NCBI GenBank assembly: GCA_900553635.1
Contig: USDU01000176.1
Span: 1 to 5,242 of the forward strand
Source: an uncultured Lachnospiraceae bacterium
GTDB lineage: Bacteria; Bacillota_A; Clostridia; Lachnospirales; Lachnospiraceae
Direction of reading: 5' to 3'
Length of the DNA stretch: 5,242 nt
The first letter of the stretch is position 1, and each line of letters starts with the position of its first letter. Shown piece by piece: positions 1 to 5,242 of this stretch. Position numbers and translations under genes: made by a program. A model generated the notes under the pieces. That model saw only the letters and a program-made list of their open reading frames with translations. It was not told where the DNA came from and did no database searches.

Positions 1-1497
1 AACAACCAGTACACCAGATACCTTCTGGACAACTACAACATCAAAGTTGTCTGCGACTGGACAGCAGGTAATACTGCAGACTTCCAGCAGAAAGTTTCTC
101 TGGCAATCGCATCTGCTTCCCTTCCGGATGCAGTCATCGCACCGACCCGTAACTACCTGGTACAGGCCGCAAGAGCAGATCTTCTTGCAGACCTCTGGCC
201 GGAGTTCAACCAGTACGCATCCAAACAGGTAAAAGAGATCATCGAGACCACCGAAGGACGTGCAATCAACAACGCAACGGTTGACGGAACCTTCTGTGCA
301 CTGCCGAACGTATCTGTAGATACCGACGGTGTTTACCTGTATTTCATCCGTCAGGACTGGCTGGACAAGTTAGGACTGGAAGTTCCGAAGACAGTTGACG
401 AACTTGGCGAAGTAGCTCAGAAATTTAAAGATGCAGGTCTCAGCCCGGATTACTCTATTGCAGGTATCGACAACGGCGGAAGAACCTACTCCAACTTCCT
501 GAACTCCTCCAACAATGGATACGGTTTCGATGCTGTATATCAGGCATTCAACGCAACACCGGGATACTTCCTGAAAGACGATTCCGGCGAGCTGTATTGG
601 GGAACTACAACAGATGAGATGAAAGAAGCCCTTACCACTCTGCATGACTGGTATGAAAAAGGCCTCATCAACCCGGAGGTTGGTACCACAACCAACGGTG
701 ACAATGCAAACAACGTTAAGAACGGAACCTGCGGTATCTTCATGGGACCATGGTGGAGCCTTGGATACGGCAACCCGGATTCCTTCCGTAACGACAACAA
801 CGCAAACTGGCAGGCATATCCGCTGTACACCAACGATGGTGAGTGGAATGTCCATATGAAAGACGTTGGAACCACTTACACAATGGTAAACAAAAACGCA
901 TCTGATGATGTGAAGAAAGCCATTGTTATCATGAACAACGTACTCGTTCGTGATGAGTCTACCTTCGATACTTCTGTAGCAATCGGCTGGTATCCGCTGC
1001 GTAACACCATGGCAGCTACCGACGAGTGCGAGTATGAGTATGATGCACTGATGGGCATCCTCAAAGGCGAAGCAACTGCAGATGATTATCAGCAGGGCGG
1101 AAGCAAATTCAACGGTCTGTACAAGAACCTTGCAAACGATGCTGCAACCTTAAGCGAAGTTATTTCTTCTGATTATGATGGATCCAGAGACCTGGCTGTA
1201 ACCGATATGGATGTTAATACCAACAACGGACAGTTCAACAGATTCTATGCACTGCTGATCGGTGACCGTCCATATGCAACACTTGAGCCGGATCACAAGA
1301 TCTACTCTGAGCTGTACTACACCATCGATGGAATGGATACCTACTGGACCCAGATTTCTGACCTGGAAGACAAGAGCGTCCTTCAGTTCATCACAGGTGC
1401 TAAGAGCCTTGACGAGTGGGATCAGTTCTGCACTGACTGGCATGTACAGGGCGGTGATCAGATCCTTGAACTGGTAAAAGATTACCTGGCTGAGTAA
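1..1497 (+). CDS. ABC transporter extracellular carbohydrate-binding protein (family 1, LipO-like), 5'-truncated
   Basis: The frame is open from base 1 to the TAA ending at 1497, giving 498 visible residues; the start codon, signal peptide and lipobox lie outside the window. The protein should be the extracellular, lipid-anchored receptor that delivers a carbohydrate to the two permeases downstream. Visible family hallmarks are a 'SLPDAV' segment near residue 40, the stretch R-Q-D-W-L-D-K-L-G-L followed by P-K-T-V-D-E-L (residues 117-132), and the C-terminal F-I-T-G-A-K-S-L-D-E-W-D-Q-F motif near residues 463-476. These are typical of the large (about 500-560 aa) binding proteins that accompany LplB/LplC permeases. 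Many aromatic residues, including a G-P-W-W pair at about 249-252, fit stacking against sugar rings. Codon use is strongly biased (I found no in-frame GCG alanine codon), which suggests high expression. The ligand cannot be read from sequence; an oligosaccharide is inferred. Confidence 0.9.
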   Translation, partial: NNQYTRYLLDNYNIKVVCDWTAGNTADFQQKVSLAIASASLPDAVIAPTRNYLVQAARADLLADLWPEFNQYASKQVKEIIETTEGRAINNATVDGTFCALPNVSVDTDGVYLYFIRQDWLDKLGLEVPKTVDELGEVAQKFKDAGLSPDYSIAGIDNGGRTYSNFLNSSNNGYGFDAVYQAFNATPGYFLKDDSGELYWGTTTDEMKEALTTLHDWYEKGLINPEVGTTTNGDNANNVKNGTCGIFMGPWWSLGYGNPDSFRNDNNANWQAYPLYTNDGEWNVHMKDVGTTYTMVNKNASDDVKKAIVIMNNVLVRDESTFDTSVAIGWYPLRNTMAATDECEYEYDALMGILKGEATADDYQQGGSKFNGLYKNLANDAATLSEVISSDYDGSRDLAVTDMDVNTNNGQFNRFYALLIGDRPYATLEPDHKIYSELYYTIDGMDTYWTQISDLEDKSVLQFITGAKSLDEWDQFCTDWHVQGGDQILELVKDYLAE

Positions 1498-1521
1498 CTT
1501 ATGTAAATATATGATGTGGAG

Positions 1522-1551
1522 GGTGGGGTACAGGAAAACCTGTACCCCATC
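1522..1551 (+). promoter_or_regulatory. Strong intergenic hairpin between binding-protein and permease genes
   Basis: The arms 1522-1534 and 1539-1551 form 13 consecutive pairs (one G-T wobble, 1523 with 1550) closed by an AAAA loop at 1535-1538. The core is GGGGTACAGG against CCTGTACCCC. The 3' side continues ACTTTAAAAAAA rather than a T-run, so it is not a canonical intrinsic terminator. It sits 25 nt after the binding-protein stop and 20 nt before the permease Shine-Dalgarno. By analogy with the malE-malF intergenic stem-loops of enteric bacteria, it may protect the upstream mRNA from 3' decay or cause partial termination, giving more binding protein than permease. The structure is seen directly; the role is inferred. 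Confidence 0.7.
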
Positions 1552-1570
1552 ACTTTAAAAAAATGACATC

Positions 1571-1578
1571 AAAGGAGG
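1571..1578 (+). promoter_or_regulatory. Ribosome binding site that fixes a GTG start for permease 1
   Basis: AAAGGAGG lies 8 nt before the GTG at 1587. An in-frame ATG at 1563 is upstream of this site and has no Shine-Dalgarno of its own, so the GTG is the better start and the eight extra residues are probably not translated. Confidence 0.8.
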
Positions 1579-1586
1579 ATCTTGCC

Positions 1587-2498
1587 GTGAAGAAGAAAAA
1601 AGGCCATCTTGGGCTGTCAAATTCCTTTCACTATACGTTAATGGTTCTGCCGGGTTATATCTGGCTGTTCATGTTTTCCATCGTCCCGATGGTCGGTATT
1701 GTAATGGCATTCCAGGATTACAATCCGAGTAAAGGATGGTTCGGCTCTCCGTGGGTAGGCATGAAATGGTTTAAATACCTGACGGTTATCCCGGATGCAA
1801 AACGGGCACTTGTCAACACACTGATCATTGCAATTGCAAAGGTTATCCTGAATATCATCATTCCGCTGGTGTTCGCACTGCTGCTGAATGAGGTAAAGAA
1901 TATGAAGTTCAAAAAGACGGTTCAGACGATCGTATATCTGCCGCACTTCGTATCCTGGGTTATCCTGGCAAACATCATTACCAATATCCTTGGTGCAAAC
2001 GGAATTTTCAATACCGTCCGCAGTGCATTCGGTGCAACGGATACGGTTCTTCCAATGACGATTCCTGGCATCTTCCGTCAATTACTGATCGGAACCGATG
2101 TATGGAAAGAGTTCGGTTACAACGCAGTTATTTATCTGGCAGCCCTGACCGGCATCAGCCCGAGTCTTTATGAGGCAGCTGCTATCGACGGTGCAAGCCG
2201 CTGGAAACGAGTATGGCACATCACCATCCCGGGTCTGGTTCCGACCATCGTCCTTCTGACCACACTGGCAATGGGCAACGTTCTGAATGCTGGTTTCGAC
2301 CAGGTATTCAACATGTACAACCAGCTGGTTATTGAAACTGGTGATATCATTGATACATATGTATACCGTGTTGGTATTACAAACATGCAGTTCTCGCTGG
2401 CTACTGCAGCAGGTCTCTTCAAATCTGTTGTCAGCTTCGTGCTGGTTGTTACTTCTTATGTTTGTGCTTACAAGTTTGCTGATTACAAGATTTTCTAA
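1587..2498 (+). CDS. Carbohydrate ABC transporter permease, LplB-like (CUT1, MalF/UgpA-type position)
   Basis: This is a 303-residue integral membrane protein that forms half of the translocation channel for the sugar captured by the upstream binding protein. After a lysine-rich start there are about six hydrophobic segments, near residues 17-42, 78-101, 113-136, 178-195, 217-238 and 270-298. The permease EAA loop, which docks the ATPase, is clear at residues 196-217: E-A-A-A-I-D-G-A, then W-x-x-x-W-x-I-T-I-P-G-L. The opening L-P-G-Y-I-W-L-F and the F-Q-D-Y-N-P stretch are typical of LplB (polysaccharide-type permeases, COG4209). The GTG start was chosen because of the Shine-Dalgarno at 1571-1578. 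The next gene begins 14 nt after this stop and its ribosome site overlaps the stop codon. No ATP-binding domain is present. Family assignment is firm; substrate is unknown. Confidence 0.92.
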   Translation: MKKKKGHLGLSNSFHYTLMVLPGYIWLFMFSIVPMVGIVMAFQDYNPSKGWFGSPWVGMKWFKYLTVIPDAKRALVNTLIIAIAKVILNIIIPLVFALLLNEVKNMKFKKTVQTIVYLPHFVSWVILANIITNILGANGIFNTVRSAFGATDTVLPMTIPGIFRQLLIGTDVWKEFGYNAVIYLAALTGISPSLYEAAAIDGASRWKRVWHITIPGLVPTIVLLTTLAMGNVLNAGFDQVFNMYNQLVIETGDIIDTYVYRVGITNMQFSLATAAGLFKSVVSFVLVVTSYVCAYKFADYKIF

Positions 2499-2504
2499 GG
2501 AGGG
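2497..2504 (+). promoter_or_regulatory. Ribosome binding site overlapping the upstream stop codon
   Basis: AAGGAGGG begins inside the TAA stop of the first permease gene (2496-2498) and lies 8 nt before the ATG at 2513. This arrangement favours translational coupling, which would help make the two permease subunits in equal amounts. Confidence 0.75.
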
Positions 2505-2512
2505 CAGAAATT

Positions 2513-3400
2513 ATGATAGAAAGCAAGAGTTTTGGCAGCAAAGCGTTTAAAGTCATAAATGCCATCATCCTGATTCTCCTGGCATTCAGCTGTTTTTATC
2601 CGTTATGGTATACGTTCTGCGTATCCATTTCTTCGAAGGCAGCCGCTGAGGGCGGTCTTGTAACTGTTTACCCGATCGGACCGAACGTAAAATCCTACAG
2701 CCTGATCATGGGTGATTCCGCATTCTGGAATTCCTTCTGGATTTCCATCAAACGAGTTGTCATCGGAACCGTATGGACCATGGTTGTCCTGATCATGATG
2801 TCCTATCCGCTGGCAAAGAGCAAAACAGAGTACAAACCGAGAAACGTCCTGATGTGGATCCTGGTATTCTGTATGTTGTTCAATGGTGGTACCATTCCGT
2901 GGTTCATCACCGTTAAAAACTATGGTATGATTGATACCATGGCAGCGCTGGTTCTGGCTGGTTCTGTTCCGGTATTCAACGTACTCCTTATGATGAACTT
3001 CTTCCGCGGTATCCCAGGAGACCTTGAGGAGGCAGCCCGTGTAGACGGTGCCGGCCCGTGGCGTATCCTGTGGCAGATCGTAGTTCCGTGTTCCAAACCG
3101 GTTATCGCAACCATCGTCCTCTTCACATCTGTTGGTTACTGGAACGAGTATTTCCAGGGCCTGGTATTAATGAACAAGGAGACGAACTATCCGTTACAGA
3201 CCTACATCCGTCAGATCTCCGTTCAGATCCCGGTAGGCGTAACCCTGACCGCAGAGCAGTATCAGCAGTTAGCACAGAACTCCAACAAATCTCTGGAGGC
3301 AGCAAAGGTATTCATCGCCCTTGTTCCTATGCTGATTGTATATCCGTTCCTGCAGAAATACTTTGTAACCGGTATTACACTGGGAGCAGTAAAAGAATAA
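2513..3400 (+). CDS. Carbohydrate ABC transporter permease, LplC/YtcP-like (CUT1, MalG-type position)
   Basis: This 295-residue membrane protein is the second channel subunit and should pair with the LplB-like permease encoded just upstream. Hydrophobic segments lie near residues 14-37, 74-100, 113-135, 140-165, 193-212 and 262-285. The ATPase-docking EAA loop is at about residues 173-194: E-A-A-R-V-D-G-A, then W-x-I-L-W-x-I-V-V-P. The motifs Y-P-L-W near the N terminus, N-Y-P-L-Q-T-Y-I in the last third and the end Y-P-F-L-Q-K-Y-F with a G-A-V-K-E tail are characteristic of LplC/YtcP proteins. The length is normal for the family. The ATG start has a strong ribosome site at 2497-2504. An intrinsic terminator begins within 20 nt of the stop, so this is the last gene of the importer operon and no ATPase follows. 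Substrate is not deducible. Confidence 0.93.
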   Translation: MIESKSFGSKAFKVINAIILILLAFSCFYPLWYTFCVSISSKAAAEGGLVTVYPIGPNVKSYSLIMGDSAFWNSFWISIKRVVIGTVWTMVVLIMMSYPLAKSKTEYKPRNVLMWILVFCMLFNGGTIPWFITVKNYGMIDTMAALVLAGSVPVFNVLLMMNFFRGIPGDLEEAARVDGAGPWRILWQIVVPCSKPVIATIVLFTSVGYWNEYFQGLVLMNKETNYPLQTYIRQISVQIPVGVTLTAEQYQQLAQNSNKSLEAAKVFIALVPMLIVYPFLQKYFVTGITLGAVKE

Positions 3401-3411
3401 TGAAATACACG

Positions 3412-3452
3412 AAAAGAGGCTTTCTGAAGCGAAACAGAAAGCCGCTTTTTTT
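3412..3452 (+). terminator. Rho-independent terminator of the ABC importer operon
   Basis: Arms GGCTTTCTG (3418-3426) and CAGAAAGCC (3435-3443) pair perfectly over 9 bp around an 8-nt loop. After one A/G mismatch (3417 with 3444) the stem can extend through 3412-3416 with 3445-3449. A run of seven T follows at 3446-3452. It starts shortly after the permease stop at 3400 and is oriented to end + strand transcription. Confidence 0.93.
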
Positions 3453-3498
3453 GTGCTTTTCTGCGATGGAAAACGGGGGTGGTTTCCGCAGGTTTTTC

Positions 3499-3527
3499 TT
3501 GCGTCCGTGGGGAAAACAGCGTAAGAT
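3499..3527 (+). promoter_or_regulatory. Weak candidate sigma-A promoter for the kinase pair
   Basis: TTGCGT (3499-3504) and TAAGAT (3522-3527) are separated by 17 nt and sit about 50 nt before the kdgK start. The matches to TTGACA and TATAAT are only partial (3 of 6 and 4 of 6). A promoter somewhere between 3453 and 3560 is expected because the terminator upstream should cut the kinase genes off from the importer operon, but this exact site is a guess. Confidence 0.3.
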
Positions 3528-3577
3528 AAAGAGGTATTGAGACAAAAAAGCAAATTGCTTTTGGAGGGGATTTCAGT

Positions 3578-4597
3578 ATGAAGGTACTTACTTTTGGAGA
3601 AGTGATGCTGCGTCTGAAAACACCGGAGCATCTGAAAATTTTACAGGCAGATACATTTGAGGCCAATTACGGCGGCGCGGAGGCGAATGTTGCGGTTTCC
3701 CTGGCGACACTCGGGGACGATGTTTCGTACGTGACAAAAGTGCCGGAGCACCAGGTGGGACAGGCAGCCGTCAATGAGATCCGCCGGTTCGGCGTCGATA
3801 CATCCCGTGTGCTGCGGGGCGGCGGACGCGTCGGTATTTACTATTTTGAAAAGGGAACGAATATCCGCCCGACGAGCGTGGTTTATGACCGCGCTTACAG
3901 CGCAATTGCAATGGCAAAGGCAGAGGAATTTGACTGGAAAAAACTGCTTGATGGCGTAGATCTCTTTTATTTTTCCGGTATCACGCCTGCCATCAGCACA
4001 GAGATTGAAAAAGCGCTGGAGAACGCTCTGGCGCTCTGCAGAGAGAAAAAAATCCGGGTGGTATGTGATCTGAACTACCGCGGAAAAATGTGGTCCACGA
4101 AGGACGCACAGCGCGTTATGCGCCGTCTGATGGCGTATGTGGATGTCTGCATTGCAAACGATGAGGATTTTGAATCATCACTTGGCATTCCGGCGTACGA
4201 CGGAGATATGTCGCGCGGCATTGAGCAGATCGAGTCTTACAAAGAGGGCATGCTGGAAATCCAGAAGCAGTTCCCGAACTGCAAAGCGGTTGCGAGTGTG
4301 CTGCGCAATCTCTACACCGTGGAGGACGGCGACTGGATGGGGATTTACCTGAAAGACGGAAAATTCTACGAGAGCCCGGTTCATAAAGTACACAGCTTTG
4401 AGGCAGTCGGAGCCGGCGATGCATTTGGCGCGGGACTGATCCATGCGATGCTTCATGATTTTGAGCCGCAGAAAGCCATCGACTTTGCGATTTCCGCAAG
4501 TGTCTTAAAGCTGATGATCCAGCACGATGCCAATGTGGCGAGCGAAACAGAGATCGAGCAGATCATGAAGCAGGGCGGAACGAATCTGCAGAGATAG
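3578..4597 (+). CDS. kdgK: PfkB-family sugar kinase, probable 2-dehydro-3-deoxygluconokinase (KDG kinase)
   Basis: This 339-residue cytosolic protein is predicted to phosphorylate 2-keto-3-deoxygluconate with ATP to KDPG, a step in the breakdown of pectin-derived uronic acids that feeds KDPG aldolase. Ribokinase-fold features are visible in order. The N-terminal strand contains F-G-E-V-M-L-R, and the substrate-side glycine motif G-G-A-E-A-N-V-A is at residues 32-39. The KDG-kinase-type D-L-N-Y-R-G-K-M-W is at residues 164-172. The C-terminal PfkB signature V-G-A-G-D-A-F-G-A-G is at residues 277-286, with Asp281 as the expected catalytic base. The residues before this signature are E-A rather than the usual D-T or D-P, a mild variation. 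GGAGGGG at 3563-3569 supports the ATG start. The AroK-like gene follows after 39 bp, probably in the same transcript. No KDPG aldolase gene is adjacent, so related sugar kinases (e.g. fructokinase-like) are possible, but the D-x-N-x-R-x-x-x-W pattern favours KdgK. Confidence 0.82.
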   Translation: MKVLTFGEVMLRLKTPEHLKILQADTFEANYGGAEANVAVSLATLGDDVSYVTKVPEHQVGQAAVNEIRRFGVDTSRVLRGGGRVGIYYFEKGTNIRPTSVVYDRAYSAIAMAKAEEFDWKKLLDGVDLFYFSGITPAISTEIEKALENALALCREKKIRVVCDLNYRGKMWSTKDAQRVMRRLMAYVDVCIANDEDFESSLGIPAYDGDMSRGIEQIESYKEGMLEIQKQFPNCKAVASVLRNLYTVEDGDWMGIYLKDGKFYESPVHKVHSFEAVGAGDAFGAGLIHAMLHDFEPQKAIDFAISASVLKLMIQHDANVASETEIEQIMKQGGTNLQR

Positions 4598-4622
4598 GAT
4601 AGAGAAAAATTTACGAGACAGC

Positions 4623-4628
4623 AGGAGG
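4623..4628 (+). promoter_or_regulatory. Ribosome binding site that decides a TTG start
   Basis: AGGAGG lies 8 nt before the TTG at 4637. The first in-frame ATG downstream encodes Met11 inside the Walker A loop, so starting there would destroy the nucleotide site. The TTG is therefore the supported start. Confidence 0.85.
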
Positions 4629-4636
4629 AATAAATC

Positions 4637-5140
4637 TTGAATAAACGGAATATTATCTTAATAGGAATGCCGGGAGCCGGCAAAAGCAGCGTTGGTGTTA
4701 TTCTTGCAAAGGTGTTGGGATATGAGTTTATTGATACGGATCTTGTGATCCAGCATCGGGAGAAACGTCTTCTGCGCGAGATCATTGCGGATGAAGGAAA
4801 TGAAGGCTTTCTTGCGATTGAGAATGAAGTCAATGCGACACTGGAAGCCAACAAAAGCGTCATCGCGCCGGGCGGCAGTGCCATTTACGGAAAAGAGGCG
4901 ATGGAGCATTTTAAAGAAATTGGAACCATCGTTTACCTGAAGCTGTCGTATGAGGATCTGGCGAAACGTCTCGGAAACCTGAAGGGACGCGGCGTCGTGC
5001 TGAAAGAGGGCCAGACGCTGAAGGATCTCTACGATGAGAGAAGTAAATTATATGAGCAGTATGCCGAAATTACGGTTGACGAGAGCGGAAGGGATATCCA
5101 GGGCACGATCCTGGCGCTCCGCGAGCAGATCGGCATGTAA
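4637..5140 (+). CDS. Shikimate kinase family protein (AroK-like P-loop kinase) with diverged substrate site
   Basis: This 167-residue cytosolic protein has the size and layout of shikimate kinase, which phosphorylates the shikimate 3-hydroxyl in the chorismate pathway. The Walker A loop G-M-P-G-A-G-K-S is at residues 10-17, the F-I-D-T-D motif at 31-35 (Asp33 and Asp35), the lid arginine is probably Arg118, and the R-x-x-L-Y motif is at 135-139. Compared with E. coli AroK as I recall it, the shikimate-contacting Arg58 in the G-E-x-x-F-R motif is Leu59 here, the G-G-G motif is G-G-S (79-81, preceded by Pro78), and the lid R-P-L-L is R-G-V-V (118-121). The family call is secure, but the substrate is not. 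It may be a genuine variant shikimate kinase (aroK), or a relative acting on another hydroxylated acid or sugar acid. It starts at TTG 39 bp after kdgK and is probably co-transcribed with it. No other aromatic-pathway gene is visible. Confidence 0.82.
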   Translation: MNKRNIILIGMPGAGKSSVGVILAKVLGYEFIDTDLVIQHREKRLLREIIADEGNEGFLAIENEVNATLEANKSVIAPGGSAIYGKEAMEHFKEIGTIVYLKLSYEDLAKRLGNLKGRGVVLKEGQTLKDLYDERSKLYEQYAEITVDESGRDIQGTILALREQIGM

Positions 5141-5242
5141 AACAGAATTGGTGGAATATTCAGGGAAATTTTGAAAACATACGATTATATCATAATAAGG
5201 AAAATGTTCTGATAGTTAGAAATTACATATAACGTTTCTCTG
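5141..5242. other. AT-rich non-coding stretch at the right edge
   Basis: There is no convincing open frame, RNA gene or terminator after the AroK-like gene. The AT-richness and a TTGAAA at 5171-5176 followed by CATAAT at 5191-5196 hint at a promoter for a gene to the right, but the 14-nt spacing is too short for a standard sigma-A site. Confidence 0.4.

Noticed and set aside
370..855. Long minus-strand open frames opposite the binding-protein gene (and similar ones at 1638-2081, 3262-3666, 4116-4499 and 4453-4884)
   Set aside because: They lie entirely or mostly antisense to well-supported genes and have no recognisable domains; I noted no convincing ribosome site for them.
1522..1551. Reading the intergenic hairpin as a true operon-ending terminator
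   Set aside because: There is no T-run after the stem on the + strand, and the following permease genes belong functionally with the upstream receptor.
1563..1586. ATG at 1563 as the start of the first permease
   Set aside because: The only good Shine-Dalgarno (1571-1578) lies downstream of this ATG and fits the GTG at 1587.
3058..3540. 160-codon + strand open frame overlapping the end of the second permease
   Set aside because: It lies mostly within the permease gene in another frame, resembles no recognisable protein and runs through the terminator; it is a shadow of the biased codon use of the real gene.
3546..3562. Small inverted repeat AAAAGC/GCTTTT directly before the kdgK ribosome site
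   Set aside because: It is only 6 bp and A/T-dominated with a 5-nt loop; it is too weak to call an operator or a translational switch.
5171..5196. Promoter formed by TTGAAA and CATAAT
   Set aside because: The 14-nt spacing is too short for sigma-A and no gene start follows within the window.

Overview
The window looks like an ordinary chromosomal stretch from a low-to-mid GC Firmicute, most likely a gut Lachnospiraceae relative (Roseburia/Blautia type). That placement is inference: every gene start has a strong AGGAGG-type Shine-Dalgarno about 8 nt upstream, GTG and TTG starts are both used, the transporter is of the LplB/LplC carbohydrate type common in Firmicutes, and a classic stem plus poly-T terminator is present. 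All five genes are on the + strand.

Region 1 (1-3452) is the 3' part of a carbohydrate ABC-importer operon. It holds a solute-binding lipoprotein-type protein (start lost off the left edge), then two inner-membrane permeases of the CUT1 family (LplB-like, then LplC/YtcP-like). A strong 13-bp hairpin without a T-tract lies between the binding protein and the first permease. The two permease genes are probably translationally coupled. A clear intrinsic terminator closes the unit. No ATPase gene is visible, which fits importers powered by a shared MsmX/UgpC-type ATPase encoded elsewhere.

Region 2 (3453-5140) follows the terminator. It contains a PfkB-family sugar kinase that best resembles 2-keto-3-deoxygluconate kinase (KdgK). 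Only 39 bp later comes a TTG-started P-loop kinase of the shikimate kinase family, in which several usual shikimate-site residues are replaced. The two kinase genes use codons quite differently from the transporter genes, for example frequent GCG for alanine, which fits a separate and less highly expressed unit.

Region 3 (5141-5242) is AT-rich non-coding sequence with no gene or terminator that I can support.

Together the genes suggest uptake of a plant- or host-derived oligosaccharide next to a step of uronic-acid catabolism (KDG to KDPG), but the terminator separates the two units and the shared pathway is inferred only from proximity. I see no mobile element, CRISPR, tRNA, rRNA or evidently new system. 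The points most worth a second look are the atypical shikimate-kinase-like protein paired with KdgK and the intra-operon hairpin.
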